Origin: Pseudomonadota bacterium
GTDB lineage: Bacteria > Pseudomonadota > Alphaproteobacteria > Rhizobiales > Xanthobacteraceae
Assembly: GCA_016195095.1 (NCBI GenBank)
Contig: JACQAE010000298.1
Coordinates: forward strand, 1 to 38,452
Length of the DNA stretch: 38,452 nt
Reading direction: 5' to 3'
In this document: positions 30,406-38,452 of the stretch, one piece after another
Layout of the letters: each line of letters starts with the position of its first letter
Position numbering within the stretch: position 1 is the first letter of the stretch
The notes under the pieces: generated by a model
The model's database searches: none
What the model was told of the DNA's origin: nothing
What the model saw: the letters and a program-made list of their open reading frames with translations, nothing else
Made by a program: the position numbers and the translations under genes

Positions 30406-31773
30406 ATGACGATAAATCGACGGCGATTATGCGGGTCATTGACCGCGGCCTCCGCGATCGCGGCGCTGCAATTTTGCGCGCCGGCGCGCGCCGCGACGGG
30501 CCGGCCGATTTCCGCCCTCGGACTTGACGCCGCGCAATTCGGCGTGCGGCCGGGAAATTCCGACGACCAGTCAGGTGTGTTGCAAGCGGCGATCGATAAG
30601 GCCGCGCAAGCCGGTGCGCCGCTCGCGCTGGCGCCGGGCGTCTATCGCGCCGGCGGCCTTGTCCTGCCCAATGGCGCTCAGATCGCCGGCGTGCGCGGTG
30701 CGACCCGGCTAGTCCTGAGCACCGGCGCGTCGTTGTTTTCGTCGATCGGCGCCGATCATGTCGGCCTCTCCGGTCTGATGCTTGATGGTGGCGGGCGGCC
30801 GCTTGCCGGCGCGCGCGGGCTCCTCCAGCTCGAAAGCGGCCACGCGATGCGCCTCGTTGACTGCGATATCGTCGCTTCCGGCGGTCATGGGGTCATGCTG
30901 GTTGCCATGGAAGGCGCGATATCCGGCTGCGCCATTGCCGGCGCCGCCGATGTCGCGCTGCTTTCCCTCGATGCTCGCGGGCTGACGGTCGCCGGCAACA
31001 CGATCACCGACGCCGGCAACAATGGCGTCCAAATTCTGCGCCATGCCAACGGTTCCGACGGCACCATCGTTACCGACAACCGTATCGAGCGCATCGCCAA
31101 CCGTGCCGGCGGGACCGGTCAGTATGGCAATGCTATCAACGCGCATCGCGCCGGCAACGTCATCGTTCGCGGCAACCGGATACGCGACTGCACCTATTCC
31201 GCTATTCGCGGCAACACGGCTTCCGCGATACAGATCGTCGGCAATAGCGTGAACGATGTCGGGGAAGTCGCCCTTTATTCGGAATTCGGTTTCGAAGGCG
31301 CGGTGATCACTCAGAATATCGTGGACGGCGCGTCGATCGGTATCTCGGTGGCCAACTTCAACGATGGTGGGCGCATGGCCGTCGTCCAGGGCAATATCGT
31401 GCGCAACATGTCGCGCCGGCGCGAGGATATCCCGGAAGCCGAAAGCGGGCACGGCATCTATGTCGAAGCCGACAGCGCCGTGAGCGGCAACGTGGTCGAC
31501 AACGTCACCAATGCCGGCCTCGTGCTTGGCTGGGGTCGCTTCCTGCGCAACGTGGCGTTGACCGGCAATGTTGTTCGCGGCGCGGCTACCGGCGTTGCCG
31601 TATCCGTCGACCGCGACGCCGGCCGCGTCCTCATTGCCAATAATCTCTTTTCCGACATCAAGCGCGGCGCCGTCGTCGGCATGGACCACGCGAAGCCCGT
31701 CACCGGTGACCTGCTTGCCAATGCGGAGCATGGCTACCGGCATGTCACGATGAACGGCAATTCGGTGCGATAG
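30406..31773 (+). CDS. TAT-exported parallel beta-helix protein (TIGR03808 type)
   Basis: A 455-residue protein. The twin-arginine signal MTINRRRLCGSLTAASAIAALQFCAPARA (cleavage near residue 29) is followed by AAQFGVRPGNSDDQSGVLQAAIDKAAQAGAPLALAPGVYRAGGLVLP, typical of pectate-lyase-like folds. At least ten irregular repeats of about 22 residues follow, of the form ...GNTITDAGNNGVQI..., ...GNRIRDCTYSAI..., ...GNSVNDVGEVALY.... This matches the TIGR03808 twin-arginine repeat family of Hyphomicrobiales, of unknown function. I start at ATG 30406 because the RR motif follows directly. It should act in the periplasm or at the surface on a polysaccharide or as a binding scaffold; no catalytic residues are identifiable. 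Confidence 0.88.
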   Translation: MTINRRRLCGSLTAASAIAALQFCAPARAATGRPISALGLDAAQFGVRPGNSDDQSGVLQAAIDKAAQAGAPLALAPGVYRAGGLVLPNGAQIAGVRGATRLVLSTGASLFSSIGADHVGLSGLMLDGGGRPLAGARGLLQLESGHAMRLVDCDIVASGGHGVMLVAMEGAISGCAIAGAADVALLSLDARGLTVAGNTITDAGNNGVQILRHANGSDGTIVTDNRIERIANRAGGTGQYGNAINAHRAGNVIVRGNRIRDCTYSAIRGNTASAIQIVGNSVNDVGEVALYSEFGFEGAVITQNIVDGASIGISVANFNDGGRMAVVQGNIVRNMSRRREDIPEAESGHGIYVEADSAVSGNVVDNVTNAGLVLGWGRFLRNVALTGNVVRGAATGVAVSVDRDAGRVLIANNLFSDIKRGAVVGMDHAKPVTGDLLANAEHGYRHVTMNGNSVR

Positions 31774-31819
31774 CTTCCGATGGCGGGAATTCGCGGCGGC
31801 TGACGTCTCCCGCGGCATG

Positions 31820-31952
31820 ATCGCGAAAAGCGGGAACCGTGTTGTCGCGTATTCCGCGGCGAACCCGTTCCCCTTTCGCGCGAAAACGCTTTGGCTTTTT
31901 TTGACGCGTTTTCTTTACGCGAACCGCTACCCGCTTCGCGCGAAAACGCTTT
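31820..31952. repeat. REP-like repeat cluster, two direct and one inverted copy
   Basis: Two 32-base direct copies lie exactly 60 bases apart (31861-31892 and 31921-31952), both ending in CGCGCGAAAACGCTTT and beginning GAACC. An inverted partial copy (GCGAAAAGCGGGAACCG) lies at about 31823-31839. The core is shared with the element at 861-964. The last copy abuts the stop codon of the fatty-acid hydroxylase gene. Confidence 0.75.
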
Positions 31953-32721
31953 AATGCCGGTCCATGGGCGCCGCCGCCGCCTCGTCCGGACGCCGCGGTT
32001 GGTCGCGCAGGTTTTTTCTCAGGTAGCGCGTATCGTAGCCGTTGAGCAGATGTCCAACCAGGCCACGATCCAGGTCGGAGGTGCCGAACAGCCAGTCGGC
32101 GATGGGAAATGTCAAATTCATATTGGTTTCCATCATCAGCCGGGCGTTGTGGTGAGCGGTGTGATGGCGACGCAGCGTGTTCACGAACGGACAATTGCGC
32201 ACGAACCAGTTTTCGTCGACATGGCAACAAAAGTGCATGAATTCATAGATGAGATACATGCCCGTGGTAACGCTCATGAACAACCAGCCGACATTCGACG
32301 AAAACGCCGTGCCGAGAATGGCGGCCACCGGCAGCGACATCAGGATGAAGACCACCAGCGCGTAGGGCGGGAATACGGTGACGCGCCAGTCCTTGTGGTC
32401 GCGGAAGCGCATTTCATCGTCGGTAAAGAACTGGTGGTGGTTAAGCGTGTGCCGCTCATAGACCGCGCGCAGCCCCCTCACATTGATTGGTCGGTGCATG
32501 ACGAACTTGTGCACGGCCCATTCGAACAGGTTGGTGAAAACAAAGGTGAGCGGCACCGTCAGCCATTCCATCGGCGTCACATTTTGGATGTGTTGGATGT
32601 AGACGTAAAATGTCGCCGCTCCCATCGCGTAGATGACGGCGATATGGAAATAGCCATCATACCATCCGATGATGCGGAGGCGGTATTCCCGGCGAAAATC
32701 GATTTGCCGCTGACTGATCAT
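31951..32721 (-). CDS. Fatty-acid hydroxylase/sterol-desaturase superfamily enzyme
   Basis: A 256-residue membrane diiron enzyme with about four hydrophobic segments and the clustered histidines of the family: WAVHKFVMH, HTLNHHQFF, HFCCHVDENW and RRHHTAHHN. These ligate two irons for O2-dependent hydroxylation or desaturation of a lipid. I start at ATG 32721, because GAGGAG lies 9 bases upstream; the track's 32859 start adds an unconserved Arg-rich extension. A TGATATATCA palindrome sits about 100 bases upstream, identical to one in front of the liv operon's receptor gene, hinting at common control. Lipid substrate unknown. Confidence 0.87.
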   Translation of the reverse strand: MISQRQIDFRREYRLRIIGWYDGYFHIAVIYAMGAATFYVYIQHIQNVTPMEWLTVPLTFVFTNLFEWAVHKFVMHRPINVRGLRAVYERHTLNHHQFFTDDEMRFRDHKDWRVTVFPPYALVVFILMSLPVAAILGTAFSSNVGWLFMSVTTGMYLIYEFMHFCCHVDENWFVRNCPFVNTLRRHHTAHHNARLMMETNMNLTFPIADWLFGTSDLDRGLVGHLLNGYDTRYLRKNLRDQPRRPDEAAAAPMDRH

Positions 32722-32818
32722 GGCCGCTCTCCTCGTGGCAGGTCGGGCCGGCGCGGCCCATCGCATCCGGCACCGGTATTGCCGGGGTCTTGGGTCAAGC
32801 GCGCGCCACGCCATCCTC

Positions 32819-32828
32819 TGATATATCA
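32819..32828. promoter_or_regulatory. TGATATATCA palindrome, upstream of hydroxylase
   Basis: Perfect 10-base palindrome about 100 bases before the hydroxylase ATG. On the minus strand the extended context TGATAGATGTGTGATATATCA resembles the second site's TGACATGCGTCTGATATATCA. Candidate operator for the GntR at 37931. Confidence 0.45.
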
Positions 32829-32836
32829 CACATCTA

Positions 32837-33586
32837 TCACATGCCGGGCCGCGGTTCAATCGGGTGGTTCGGCCGCCCCTGGCCGGCTCCCTCGATCACC
32901 CGCGCCACGGCCGGATCGCGGCGGGCCTCGTCCGGCGGTCCGGCAAAGATGATTTCGCCGCGTTCGATGACGTAGAGCCGATCGGCGAAGTCCGGCACGT
33001 GGTGGATATTCGACTCGACCATGAATATCGCGTGGCCAAAGGCACGGATGTTGGCGAGGCCAGCGATGATGGAGGGAACAATCGCGGGAGACAGGCCTTC
33101 CGTCGGCTCGTCCAGCAGCAGAAGTTTCGGCCCCAGCGCCAGCGCCCGCGCGATCGACACCATCTTGCGCTCGCCGCCCGATAGGGCCTGGCCGCCGCGA
33201 TCCCGGTAACGCTGCAATTGTGGAAACACGCGATAGGCCGCGGCAATGCGTTCCTCGGCGGGCTGGCCGCTTGGACAGGTCCAGGTCGGCAAGGCGATGT
33301 TCTCGGCCACCGTCAGTTCGCCGAAGACTTCGCTTTCCTCCGGCGCGAAGCCAATGCCAAGCCGCGCGATCTGATAGGGGCGCAGGCCCACGAGATGCTT
33401 GCCGGCGAAAGCCACCGCGCCGGACGCCGGCTTGCGCAAGCCCATGATGGCGCGCAATGTCGTGCTCTTGCCGGCGCCGTTGCGCCCCACCAGGCAGACG
33501 AGCTCGCCCACCCCGACGCCGAAGGAAACCCCGCGCAACACGCGGCTGCCTTCGATATCGACGATGAGGTCGCGCACGGCCAGCAT
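32837..33586 (-). CDS. livF: Branched-chain/aromatic acid ABC transporter ATPase LivF
   Basis: A 249-residue cytoplasmic ATPase of a Liv (HAAT) transporter. It has Walker A GRNGAGKST, Q-loop/EESEVFGELTVAENI, signature LSGGERKMVSIARAL and Walker B LLLLDEPTEGLSP. FAPEESEVFGELTV is the LivF-specific wording. The ORF track joins it to LivG sequence in another frame; the true ATG is at 33586, overlapping the LivG stop (TGATG). The C-terminus (GQGRPNHPIEPRPGM) is slightly extended. It is the last gene of the receptor-H-M-G-F operon. Confidence 0.92.
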   Translation of the reverse strand: MLAVRDLIVDIEGSRVLRGVSFGVGVGELVCLVGRNGAGKSTTLRAIMGLRKPASGAVAFAGKHLVGLRPYQIARLGIGFAPEESEVFGELTVAENIALPTWTCPSGQPAEERIAAAYRVFPQLQRYRDRGGQALSGGERKMVSIARALALGPKLLLLDEPTEGLSPAIVPSIIAGLANIRAFGHAIFMVESNIHHVPDFADRLYVIERGEIIFAGPPDEARRDPAVARVIEGAGQGRPNHPIEPRPGM

Positions 33587-34347
33587 CAGCGGTTCCTTCG
33601 CTTGCCGATAACGGTTTCGATGAGAGTCGGATCGGCGAAGAAACGGTCGGGCGGCAGATCGGCCAGAACCCGGCCTTCCGCCAGCGCGATGATGCGGTGG
33701 GAATAGGCGGCCACAAGGTCCATGTCGTGTTCGACCAGCACGATCGCCTTGACGCCGGCGATTTTCGCCGCCGCGATCAGGGTCTTCATGATCGGGTGCT
33801 TGTCGGCGGTGGAGACGCCGGAGGTCGGCTCGTCGAGCAGGATGACCTGCGGGTCGAGCGCGAAGGCGGAGGCGACGTCGAGCAGTTTCTTTTCGCCTTG
33901 CGACAACGCGGCCGCCACGCTGGCAAGGCGGTGGCGCAGGCCGAAAATGTCGGCCACCTCGCCGACGCGCGCGGTGATCTCGGCGTCGGCCGACAGTCGC
34001 GACAACAGGCGCCAACGCTTTTTCTGCCGCGAGACGACAGCGGCGGCGATCGTCTCCGCCACCGTCAGCTTCGGGAATATCTGGATGAGCTGGAATGTGC
34101 GCGCGAGGCCCTGATCGGCAAGCTCGACCGGGCCGATTCCGGCGATGTCCTTGCCCAGGAACATGACCTGGCCCGAGGTCGGAACCATCAGCCCCGTGAG
34201 CAGGTTGACGAGGGTTGTCTTTCCGGCGCCGTTCGGTCCGACCACGGAAATCAACTCGCCCTCGTCGATTTTCATGCTGACGTGGTCGAGTGCCTGAAAG
34301 GCTCCGAACGCCTTGCTCACGCCTCTCGTCTCCAGGAGCGCGGTCAT
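33586..34347 (-). CDS. livG: Branched-chain/aromatic acid ABC transporter ATPase LivG
   Basis: A 253-residue ATPase pairing with LivF. It has Walker A GPNGAGKTT, the LivG mark GLARTFQLIQIFPKLTVAETI, signature LSQGEKKLLDVASAFALDP, Walker B VILLDEPTSGVSTADK and switch EHDMDLV. The signature has Q in place of the second G of LSGGQ, as is common in LivG-type proteins. Its ATG overlaps the LivM stop (ATGA), and its stop overlaps the LivF start. The ligand depends on the receptor at 36209 and is not identifiable from the ATPase. Confidence 0.92.
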   Translation of the reverse strand: MTALLETRGVSKAFGAFQALDHVSMKIDEGELISVVGPNGAGKTTLVNLLTGLMVPTSGQVMFLGKDIAGIGPVELADQGLARTFQLIQIFPKLTVAETIAAAVVSRQKKRWRLLSRLSADAEITARVGEVADIFGLRHRLASVAAALSQGEKKLLDVASAFALDPQVILLDEPTSGVSTADKHPIMKTLIAAAKIAGVKAIVLVEHDMDLVAAYSHRIIALAEGRVLADLPPDRFFADPTLIETVIGKRRNR

Positions 34348-35312
34348 GCCGCCGTCCGCGCGTCGCGACGCCGCAAGTCATGCGCCAGCCCGGCGATGCC
34401 CTCGGGAAAACCGATGACGACCAGCGCCAGGATCGCGCCAAGAACAAAGCGCCAATATTCGGTCAGCGACTGCAACTGGTCCTGCAGCAGCGTGAAGGTG
34501 AGGGCGCCGATAATCGGCCCAAGGAAATGCGAAAAGCCGCCCAAAACCGCCATGAACACGAGCTGGCCGGATTGCGTCCAGTAAACCAATTCCGGGTCGG
34601 CGAGGCCGATGCGAAAGCCGAGAATGGCGCCACCGGCGGCGCCGAACACCGCGGAAATCACGAAGGCGGCAAGCCGAAATCGATGCGCATGCACGCCGAG
34701 ATATTCCGCCTTGCGCGCATTGTCGCGGATGGCTCTGAGATGCAGCCCGAACGGCGAGTTCACGATCCGCCACATGACAAGGCCGGCGATCATCAATAGG
34801 CCCAGGCAATAGTAGTAGAACGGCCCCGCGAGGAACTCGATCTTGTTGTACTGCGCGAACTCCAGCCCGAGAATGTTCATGCGCGGCACTGGCATGCCGC
34901 TGTCGCCGCCGGTGACGTGGTAGAACTTGAACAAAAACGAGTGGAACAACATGCCGAAGGCCAGCGTCAACATGCCGAAAAAGATCCCGACATAGCGCAC
35001 GCAGAGAATCCCGATCGGGAGCGCGATCACCGCCGACGCCACCATGACCGTCAGCAGCACGAATTCGAAGGATTTGACCGCCAGCACGCCGGACATGATC
35101 GCGGCGCCATATGCGCCGAAGCCGAGAAACATCGCATGCCCGAACGATAATTGGCCGGCGTAGCCGAACAGCAGGTTGAAGCCGAGCAACGCGATGGCAT
35201 AACCGAAAAATGGAATCATCAGTCCGGCGTAATACGGCGGCGCCACCAGCGGCAGCAGCGCCATCGCACCCGCCGCGCCGGCGGTGAAGATCGTTGCGCG
35301 GCGGACCATCAT
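34344..35312 (-). CDS. livM: ABC transporter permease LivM
   Basis: A 322-residue inner-membrane permease with about eight to ten helices. The conserved LivM opening reads GYAIALLGFNLLFGYAGQLSFGHAMFLGFGAYGAAIM, and the coupling region is FGLHLRAIRDNARKAEYLGVHAHRFRLAAFVISAVFGAAGGAIL. The C-terminus is GPIIGALTFTLLQDQLQSLTEYWRFVLGAILALVVIGFPEGIAGL. It overlaps LivH and LivG by four bases at each end, so the operon is translationally coupled. Confidence 0.93.
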   Translation of the reverse strand: MMVRRATIFTAGAAGAMALLPLVAPPYYAGLMIPFFGYAIALLGFNLLFGYAGQLSFGHAMFLGFGAYGAAIMSGVLAVKSFEFVLLTVMVASAVIALPIGILCVRYVGIFFGMLTLAFGMLFHSFLFKFYHVTGGDSGMPVPRMNILGLEFAQYNKIEFLAGPFYYYCLGLLMIAGLVMWRIVNSPFGLHLRAIRDNARKAEYLGVHAHRFRLAAFVISAVFGAAGGAILGFRIGLADPELVYWTQSGQLVFMAVLGGFSHFLGPIIGALTFTLLQDQLQSLTEYWRFVLGAILALVVIGFPEGIAGLAHDLRRRDARTAA

Positions 35313-36190
35313 GCCTGGGCCCTTCCGAACAGCCCGGACGGACGAAAAATAAGAACCGCGATCACGATCACGTAGATCGCCAGCACTTCAAGTTCGGGAA
35401 AAATGACGATCGAATAGCCGCGGATCAGGCCCACGATCAGCGCGCCCACCAACGCGCCGCGCATCGAGCCCAATCCGCCGATGACGACGACGGCGAAGGC
35501 CTCGACGACGAATTCGATCGCCATGTCAAGCGAGGCCGCCGCGGTGGGAACGACGAGCGCGCCGGCCATGGTTCCGAGCACGGTTCCGACGGTAAAAACG
35601 ACCGAATAGATTTTCCGCACGTCGACGCCGAGCGCCTCGGCCATGGCGCGATTCTCCGCGGTGGCGCGCAGGATGCGGCCGTAATTCGTGCGCCGCAGAA
35701 AGGCGCCGAGGCCGGCCGCCGTGAGGATCGCCGCCGCGATCACCAGGAGATTGTAGACGGGGACGCTGAAGTCGCCGGCGCTGACTGTTCCATAGATGAG
35801 GTAGCTGCTGTCGAGCGTGCGCGGATTGGAGCCCCAGATGAAACGGAACGCGTCCTGGAACATCAACACCAGCGCGAAGGTCAGCAGGAGCTGGAAGCTC
35901 TCGTCGCGACCATAGACGCTGCGCAACATTCGCTCGATCGGCGGCCCGATGAAACCGAGCAGCAGGCCGGACACGATGAGGCCGGGCAAGATAAGCCAAG
36001 CGGAAACGCCAAGCGCGGTCGCGTAGCCGATGAACGTGATTCCGAAATAGGCACCGAGCGCGTAAAACGATCCGCAGGCGAGATTGACGATCTTTTGCAC
36101 GCCGAATACGAGCTGAAGCCCGGCCGCAACCAAAAACAGGACGGCGGCATGAAACACGCCGCCGGCGAGAACATTTGCAAATGCCGACAT
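35309..36190 (-). CDS. livH: ABC transporter permease LivH
   Basis: A 293-residue permease partner of LivM. It opens FANVLAGGVFHAAVLFLVAAGLQLVFGVQKIVNLACGSFYALGAYFGI. The central coupling segment GRILRATAENRAMAEALGVDVRKIYSVVFTVGTVLGTMAGAL is followed by EFVVEAFAVVVIGGLGSMRGALVGALIVGLI, typical LivH wording. It begins 18 bases after the receptor stop. Together with LivM it forms the membrane channel of this HAAT-type importer. Confidence 0.93.
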   Translation of the reverse strand: MSAFANVLAGGVFHAAVLFLVAAGLQLVFGVQKIVNLACGSFYALGAYFGITFIGYATALGVSAWLILPGLIVSGLLLGFIGPPIERMLRSVYGRDESFQLLLTFALVLMFQDAFRFIWGSNPRTLDSSYLIYGTVSAGDFSVPVYNLLVIAAAILTAAGLGAFLRRTNYGRILRATAENRAMAEALGVDVRKIYSVVFTVGTVLGTMAGALVVPTAAASLDMAIEFVVEAFAVVVIGGLGSMRGALVGALIVGLIRGYSIVIFPELEVLAIYVIVIAVLIFRPSGLFGRAQA

Positions 36191-36208
36191 TCGATCCGAT
36201 TTGCAAAA

Positions 36209-37486
36209 TCAGATCTTGAACTGCGCGGTCTTGATCCACTCCCAGAAATTGGCGCCCGGCGGCTTCTGCAGGTCGGTCGAATACATGGTCTCGAAGCTGC
36301 CAAGGGTCACGAAGTCGTAGTTGTTCTTGTGCGTGGTGAAACCCTGCACAAAGGTCTGTTCGGCGATGTGATCCTTGCGCCAGGATCCCTTGCCACCAAG
36401 ACTTTCGACCGAAATGCCGACCATCGCGTCGATGATGTCGCTCTGCGACGGCCAGCTTCCGTTCTTGGCCTTGGCCGCCTTTTCGGCCGCCGCCTTGTAG
36501 GACGCGAATGCGAAATAGGCGCGATCGGCCTCCCACTCGGGGTAGTCCTTGTAGGTCTTCTCGTACCAGGCGACGAACTCCTTGGCCAAAGGCGACGCGT
36601 TCGGATTGGCGAAGTAAAGCGTGTTATGGCCGAACAGCATGCCCTCGGGCGTGAATTCCTTCTTCATCAACGTGTGCTGGAAGCCGGCCGCCGGAAACAC
36701 CAGCTTGGTGTCTTGGGTCAGCCCGGCCGCGTGCGCCTGCTTCATGAATACCGGCAGGTCGGCGAATAGCAGCGAGGAGAAAATAAGGTCGGGTTTCGCC
36801 GCCTTGAGCGCGGCCACATGGCTGGTGAGATCCATGGTGCCGACCTTGGGCCATTGCTCGGTGACCACCTTGTGCTCGATATTGAAGCGCTTGAGCAGCG
36901 CGATGAACGCCGCCATGTTGTTGCGGCCGTAGGAATAGTCGGGGTTTATGCCGGCGACGGTGGCAAATTTTCCCTTCCAGTGCTTGATGCTGAGCAGCGA
37001 CGACATGATCGCCTCGCACTCGTTGTCGGTGCTGCGGAACAGGTAGCGCGGATTGGGGATCTTCTCTTCCACGCCGTCCTGCGTCGTGCCGTCCCAGTAG
37101 ATCGTGAGCGCGCGCGCCTCCTCCACCACCGGGCCGAGCGCAAGGCCGACGCCGGTGGAAATGATGCCCAGCACGCAATCGACCCTCTCCTGCTGCACCA
37201 GCTTGCTGAAACGCTCGATCGTGTCCTTCGGGGACGACTCCTCGGCAATGACCAATTCGATCTTGCGTCCGGCGATGCCGCCCTGAGCATTGAAGCGCTC
37301 GGCCGCCCATTGCGTGGCGCGGATGCCGTTTTCGCCCGGAGCGGCGGCGATGCCGGATCGCGGCGCGAGAATGCCGATCCGCAGCGGCGTGTTCTGCGCG
37401 ATGGCCGGAGCGAATACCCGACCCGAAGCCGACAAGGCGCCGACGGCCGCGGCGGACGTGAGCAGAGTGCGGCGAGAAATAGCCAT
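36209..37486 (-). CDS. Liv-type ABC receptor (type I periplasmic-binding protein)
   Basis: A 425-residue receptor and first gene of the transporter operon. The N-terminus MAISRRTLLTSAAAVGALSASGRVFAPAIAQ is a twin-arginine-like signal. LRIGILAPRSGIAAAPGENGIRATQWAAERFNAQGGIAGRKIELVIAEESS follows, the canonical ligand-domain opening of this class. I start at ATG 37486, preceded by GGGAGGG, rather than the track's 37621. The ligand is unknown; LivJ/K, urea/amide and aromatic-acid receptors share this fold. Upstream lies the TGATATATCA palindrome (56 bases from the start), then a DUF6166-like gene and a GntR gene reading in the same direction. Confidence 0.9.
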   Translation of the reverse strand: MAISRRTLLTSAAAVGALSASGRVFAPAIAQNTPLRIGILAPRSGIAAAPGENGIRATQWAAERFNAQGGIAGRKIELVIAEESSPKDTIERFSKLVQQERVDCVLGIISTGVGLALGPVVEEARALTIYWDGTTQDGVEEKIPNPRYLFRSTDNECEAIMSSLLSIKHWKGKFATVAGINPDYSYGRNNMAAFIALLKRFNIEHKVVTEQWPKVGTMDLTSHVAALKAAKPDLIFSSLLFADLPVFMKQAHAAGLTQDTKLVFPAAGFQHTLMKKEFTPEGMLFGHNTLYFANPNASPLAKEFVAWYEKTYKDYPEWEADRAYFAFASYKAAAEKAAKAKNGSWPSQSDIIDAMVGISVESLGGKGSWRKDHIAEQTFVQGFTTHKNNYDFVTLGSFETMYSTDLQKPPGANFWEWIKTAQFKI

Positions 37487-37541
37487 GAGGTCCCTCCCAT
37501 TCGACCCGCGTTGGGGTGCGTACAGTCCATATTTTGAGGCA

Positions 37542-37551
37542 TGATATATCA
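37542..37551. promoter_or_regulatory. TGATATATCA palindrome, upstream of liv operon
   Basis: Perfect 10-base palindrome 56 bases before the receptor ATG, identical to the one at 32819 upstream of the hydroxylase. It is a candidate GntR operator controlling the transporter operon; the nearest such regulator is encoded at 37931. Confidence 0.5.
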
Positions 37552-37627
37552 GACGCATGTCAGCAACAAGTACGTGCCCCGCCCTTTGTTGCCGCGCCTG
37601 GACGTCGCGAAATTCAAGCAACCGGCG

Positions 37628-37927
37628 TCAGCGCGCGCCGCAGCTGCGCAAGAATGCATCGACGTCCGCGCCGGTGAGGACCCAGTCATTGCCGAAATTG
37701 GCGACAACGGACTTCATGAACGGTTCCGACAAGGCGATGGCGCGATCGCCGTCGTCGAGGTGGTCGAACAGAATCGCAAGTGCAAGTTGCCGGGGGCTCT
37801 CGCCCTCGTAAGTCCATTCAAATCCGTATTTCGTGAACCGCTTGACCGCGTAGCGCTCGTCGAGCCGCTGGTCGTCGACGGTGACGACAAGGCCGTCGAT
37901 CGTGCGTTTCCCCGCGTAGGTTTTCAT
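37628..37927 (-). CDS. Small DUF6166-like hypothetical protein
   Basis: A 99-residue soluble protein: MKTYAGKRTIDGLVVTVDDQRLDERYAVKRFTKYGFEWTYEGESPRQLALAILFDHL, then LSEPFMKSVVANFGNDWVLTGADVDAFL. The K/R-x-Y-x-G-x-R-T start, GFEWTYEGESPRQLALAIL core and final W-x-L-T segment recall the small DUF6166 family, of unknown function. The name is from memory and moderately sure. It starts three bases after the GntR stop, so the two genes are one unit. Confidence 0.65.
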   Translation of the reverse strand: MKTYAGKRTIDGLVVTVDDQRLDERYAVKRFTKYGFEWTYEGESPRQLALAILFDHLDDGDRAIALSEPFMKSVVANFGNDWVLTGADVDAFLRSCGAR

Positions 37928-37930
37928 GGC

Positions 37931-38452
37931 TCAGACCGCAACGGTGGCGCGCGTGAAGTTCTCGACATAATCGATCAGCTTGTCGCTGGCGCGAGCGGCA
38001 GCCGCGCGATCGCCCTTCGCGATCGCGCGCGCTTGATTCGCGTGCAGCCGCGCGCAGAGCGGCAGATCCGCGGCCTCGCGGTAATGCATGTACCAGAAGC
38101 GACGCGATAGCCCCTGCAGCAGCTTCATCAATCGCGCCACGTAATCATTGTGCGAGGCCTCGATGATCACGCGGTTGAGCTCAAGGTCGAGCCGCATGAA
38201 GGCAATATCGTCGTTGGTCCTGGCCGCGTGCTCCATGCCGCGCGCGATTTCCATCAATTGCTGGCGCTGAACCTCGGTCGCGCGTTCGGCGCCGGCGCGG
38301 CTCATGAGCCGTTCGATTTCACGGCGCGCCTCGAGCACGAGCAGTTGGTTGCGCGGGTTGATGTCGGACACGAGAATGCCCTTGCGAGGCAGGATGGTGA
38401 CCAGGCCTTCGAGCGCAAGCCTTTGCAGAGCCTCGCGAATCGGCGTGCGCCC
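37931..38452 (-). CDS. GntR-family (FCD domain) regulator, partial at window edge
   Basis: The gene runs off the right edge. The visible frame continues past the track's start at 38371 to the last base, adding GRTPIREALQRLALEGLVTILPRKGILVSDI, the recognition helix and wing of GntR regulators. The FCD ligand domain follows: LLVLEARREIERLMSR, DLELNRVIIEASHNDYVARLM, then the helix bearing LHANQARAIAKGDRAAAARASDKLIDYVENF. About 173 residues are present; roughly 50 N-terminal residues are missing. It probably regulates the neighbouring liv operon, and perhaps the hydroxylase, through TGATATATCA. The effector is likely a carboxylic acid. Confidence 0.85.
   Translation of the reverse strand, partial: GRTPIREALQRLALEGLVTILPRKGILVSDINPRNQLLVLEARREIERLMSRAGAERATEVQRQQLMEIARGMEHAARTNDDIAFMRLDLELNRVIIEASHNDYVARLMKLLQGLSRRFWYMHYREAADLPLCARLHANQARAIAKGDRAAAARASDKLIDYVENFTRATVAV

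Noticed and set aside
32837-34447. 536-residue ORF spanning livF and part of livG
   Set aside because: Only the part from 33586 downwards is LivF. The upstream part is livG DNA read in the wrong frame.
35294-36769. 491-residue plus-strand ORF opposite livH and the receptor gene
   Set aside because: Antisense to two clear ABC-transporter genes, with low-complexity charged composition and no domain.

Overview
The window comes from a GC-rich alphaproteobacterium, most likely Hyphomicrobiales (Rhizobiales). The evidence is family-level: a TIGR03808-type twin-arginine repeat protein, an Omp25/Omp31-type outer membrane protein, yacG close to a tRNA-Phe, many Liv-type and Bug-type solute receptors, and REP/MITE-like repeats of a kind common in that order. 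I cannot name the species from the sequence.

Layout. (1) 1-2451: the start of a Bug/TTT solute receptor, a small two-helix membrane protein, a DedA-family protein and a DUF1614 membrane protein. (2) 2572-8503: a phthalate-type catabolic cluster with a Rieske oxygenase, its FMN/ferredoxin reductase, a Gfo/Idh/MocA dehydrogenase, a MarR regulator, a signal-less periplasmic-binding-fold protein that may be an enzyme, and a FadR-type GntR regulator. (3) 8504-10307: repeat-rich DNA with a GGGAAAC heptamer array and one Cys/Arg-rich hypothetical gene. (4) 10308-26100: a visibly less GC-rich block with an outer membrane beta-barrel gene followed by a large CoA-thioester catabolic regulon. (5) 26100-27081: tandem repeats, a decayed copy of sequence from block 3, and tRNA-Phe(GAA) with a clear promoter. 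(6) 27082-32721: a split TPP-dependent decarboxylase, yacG, an acyl-CoA synthetase, a TAT-exported beta-helix protein and a fatty-acid hydroxylase-type membrane enzyme. (7) 32837-38452: a complete Liv-type ABC transporter (livF-G-M-H plus receptor), a small DUF6166-like protein and a GntR regulator cut by the window edge.

The most interesting system is the 11970-25991 regulon. An eight-gene, tightly packed minus-strand operon encodes a FAS1-like dehydratase half, a MaoC hydratase, an SCP2-type thiolase, an aldehyde dehydrogenase, a PaaA-like diiron protein, a ferredoxin-FAD reductase, a second thiolase and an HSD10-type SDR. Around it lie a benzoate-CoA-ligase-like enzyme, a TetR regulator, a crotonase, a feruloyl-CoA-synthase-like enzyme and an orphan Liv-type receptor. 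Together they supply the reaction types of an aerobic aryl-CoA epoxide/oxepin pathway like that for phenylacetate. The oxygenase, however, is reduced to one PaaA-type subunit plus a reductase of different domain order, with no PaaB, PaaC or PaaD here, and PaaZ is replaced by separate proteins. All four intergenic control regions carry the same inverted repeat, TTTTAC-N6-GTAAAA or a near match, including the tetR/crotonase intergenic region. That points to one TetR-controlled regulon. Its substrate is not known; aromatic or cinnamic-type acids are the best inference.

This block is bracketed by direct-repeat sequences (8961-10089 versus 26458-26803), and its right end lies on the 3' side of tRNA-Phe. 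This suggests a horizontally acquired island, although no integrase gene is visible.
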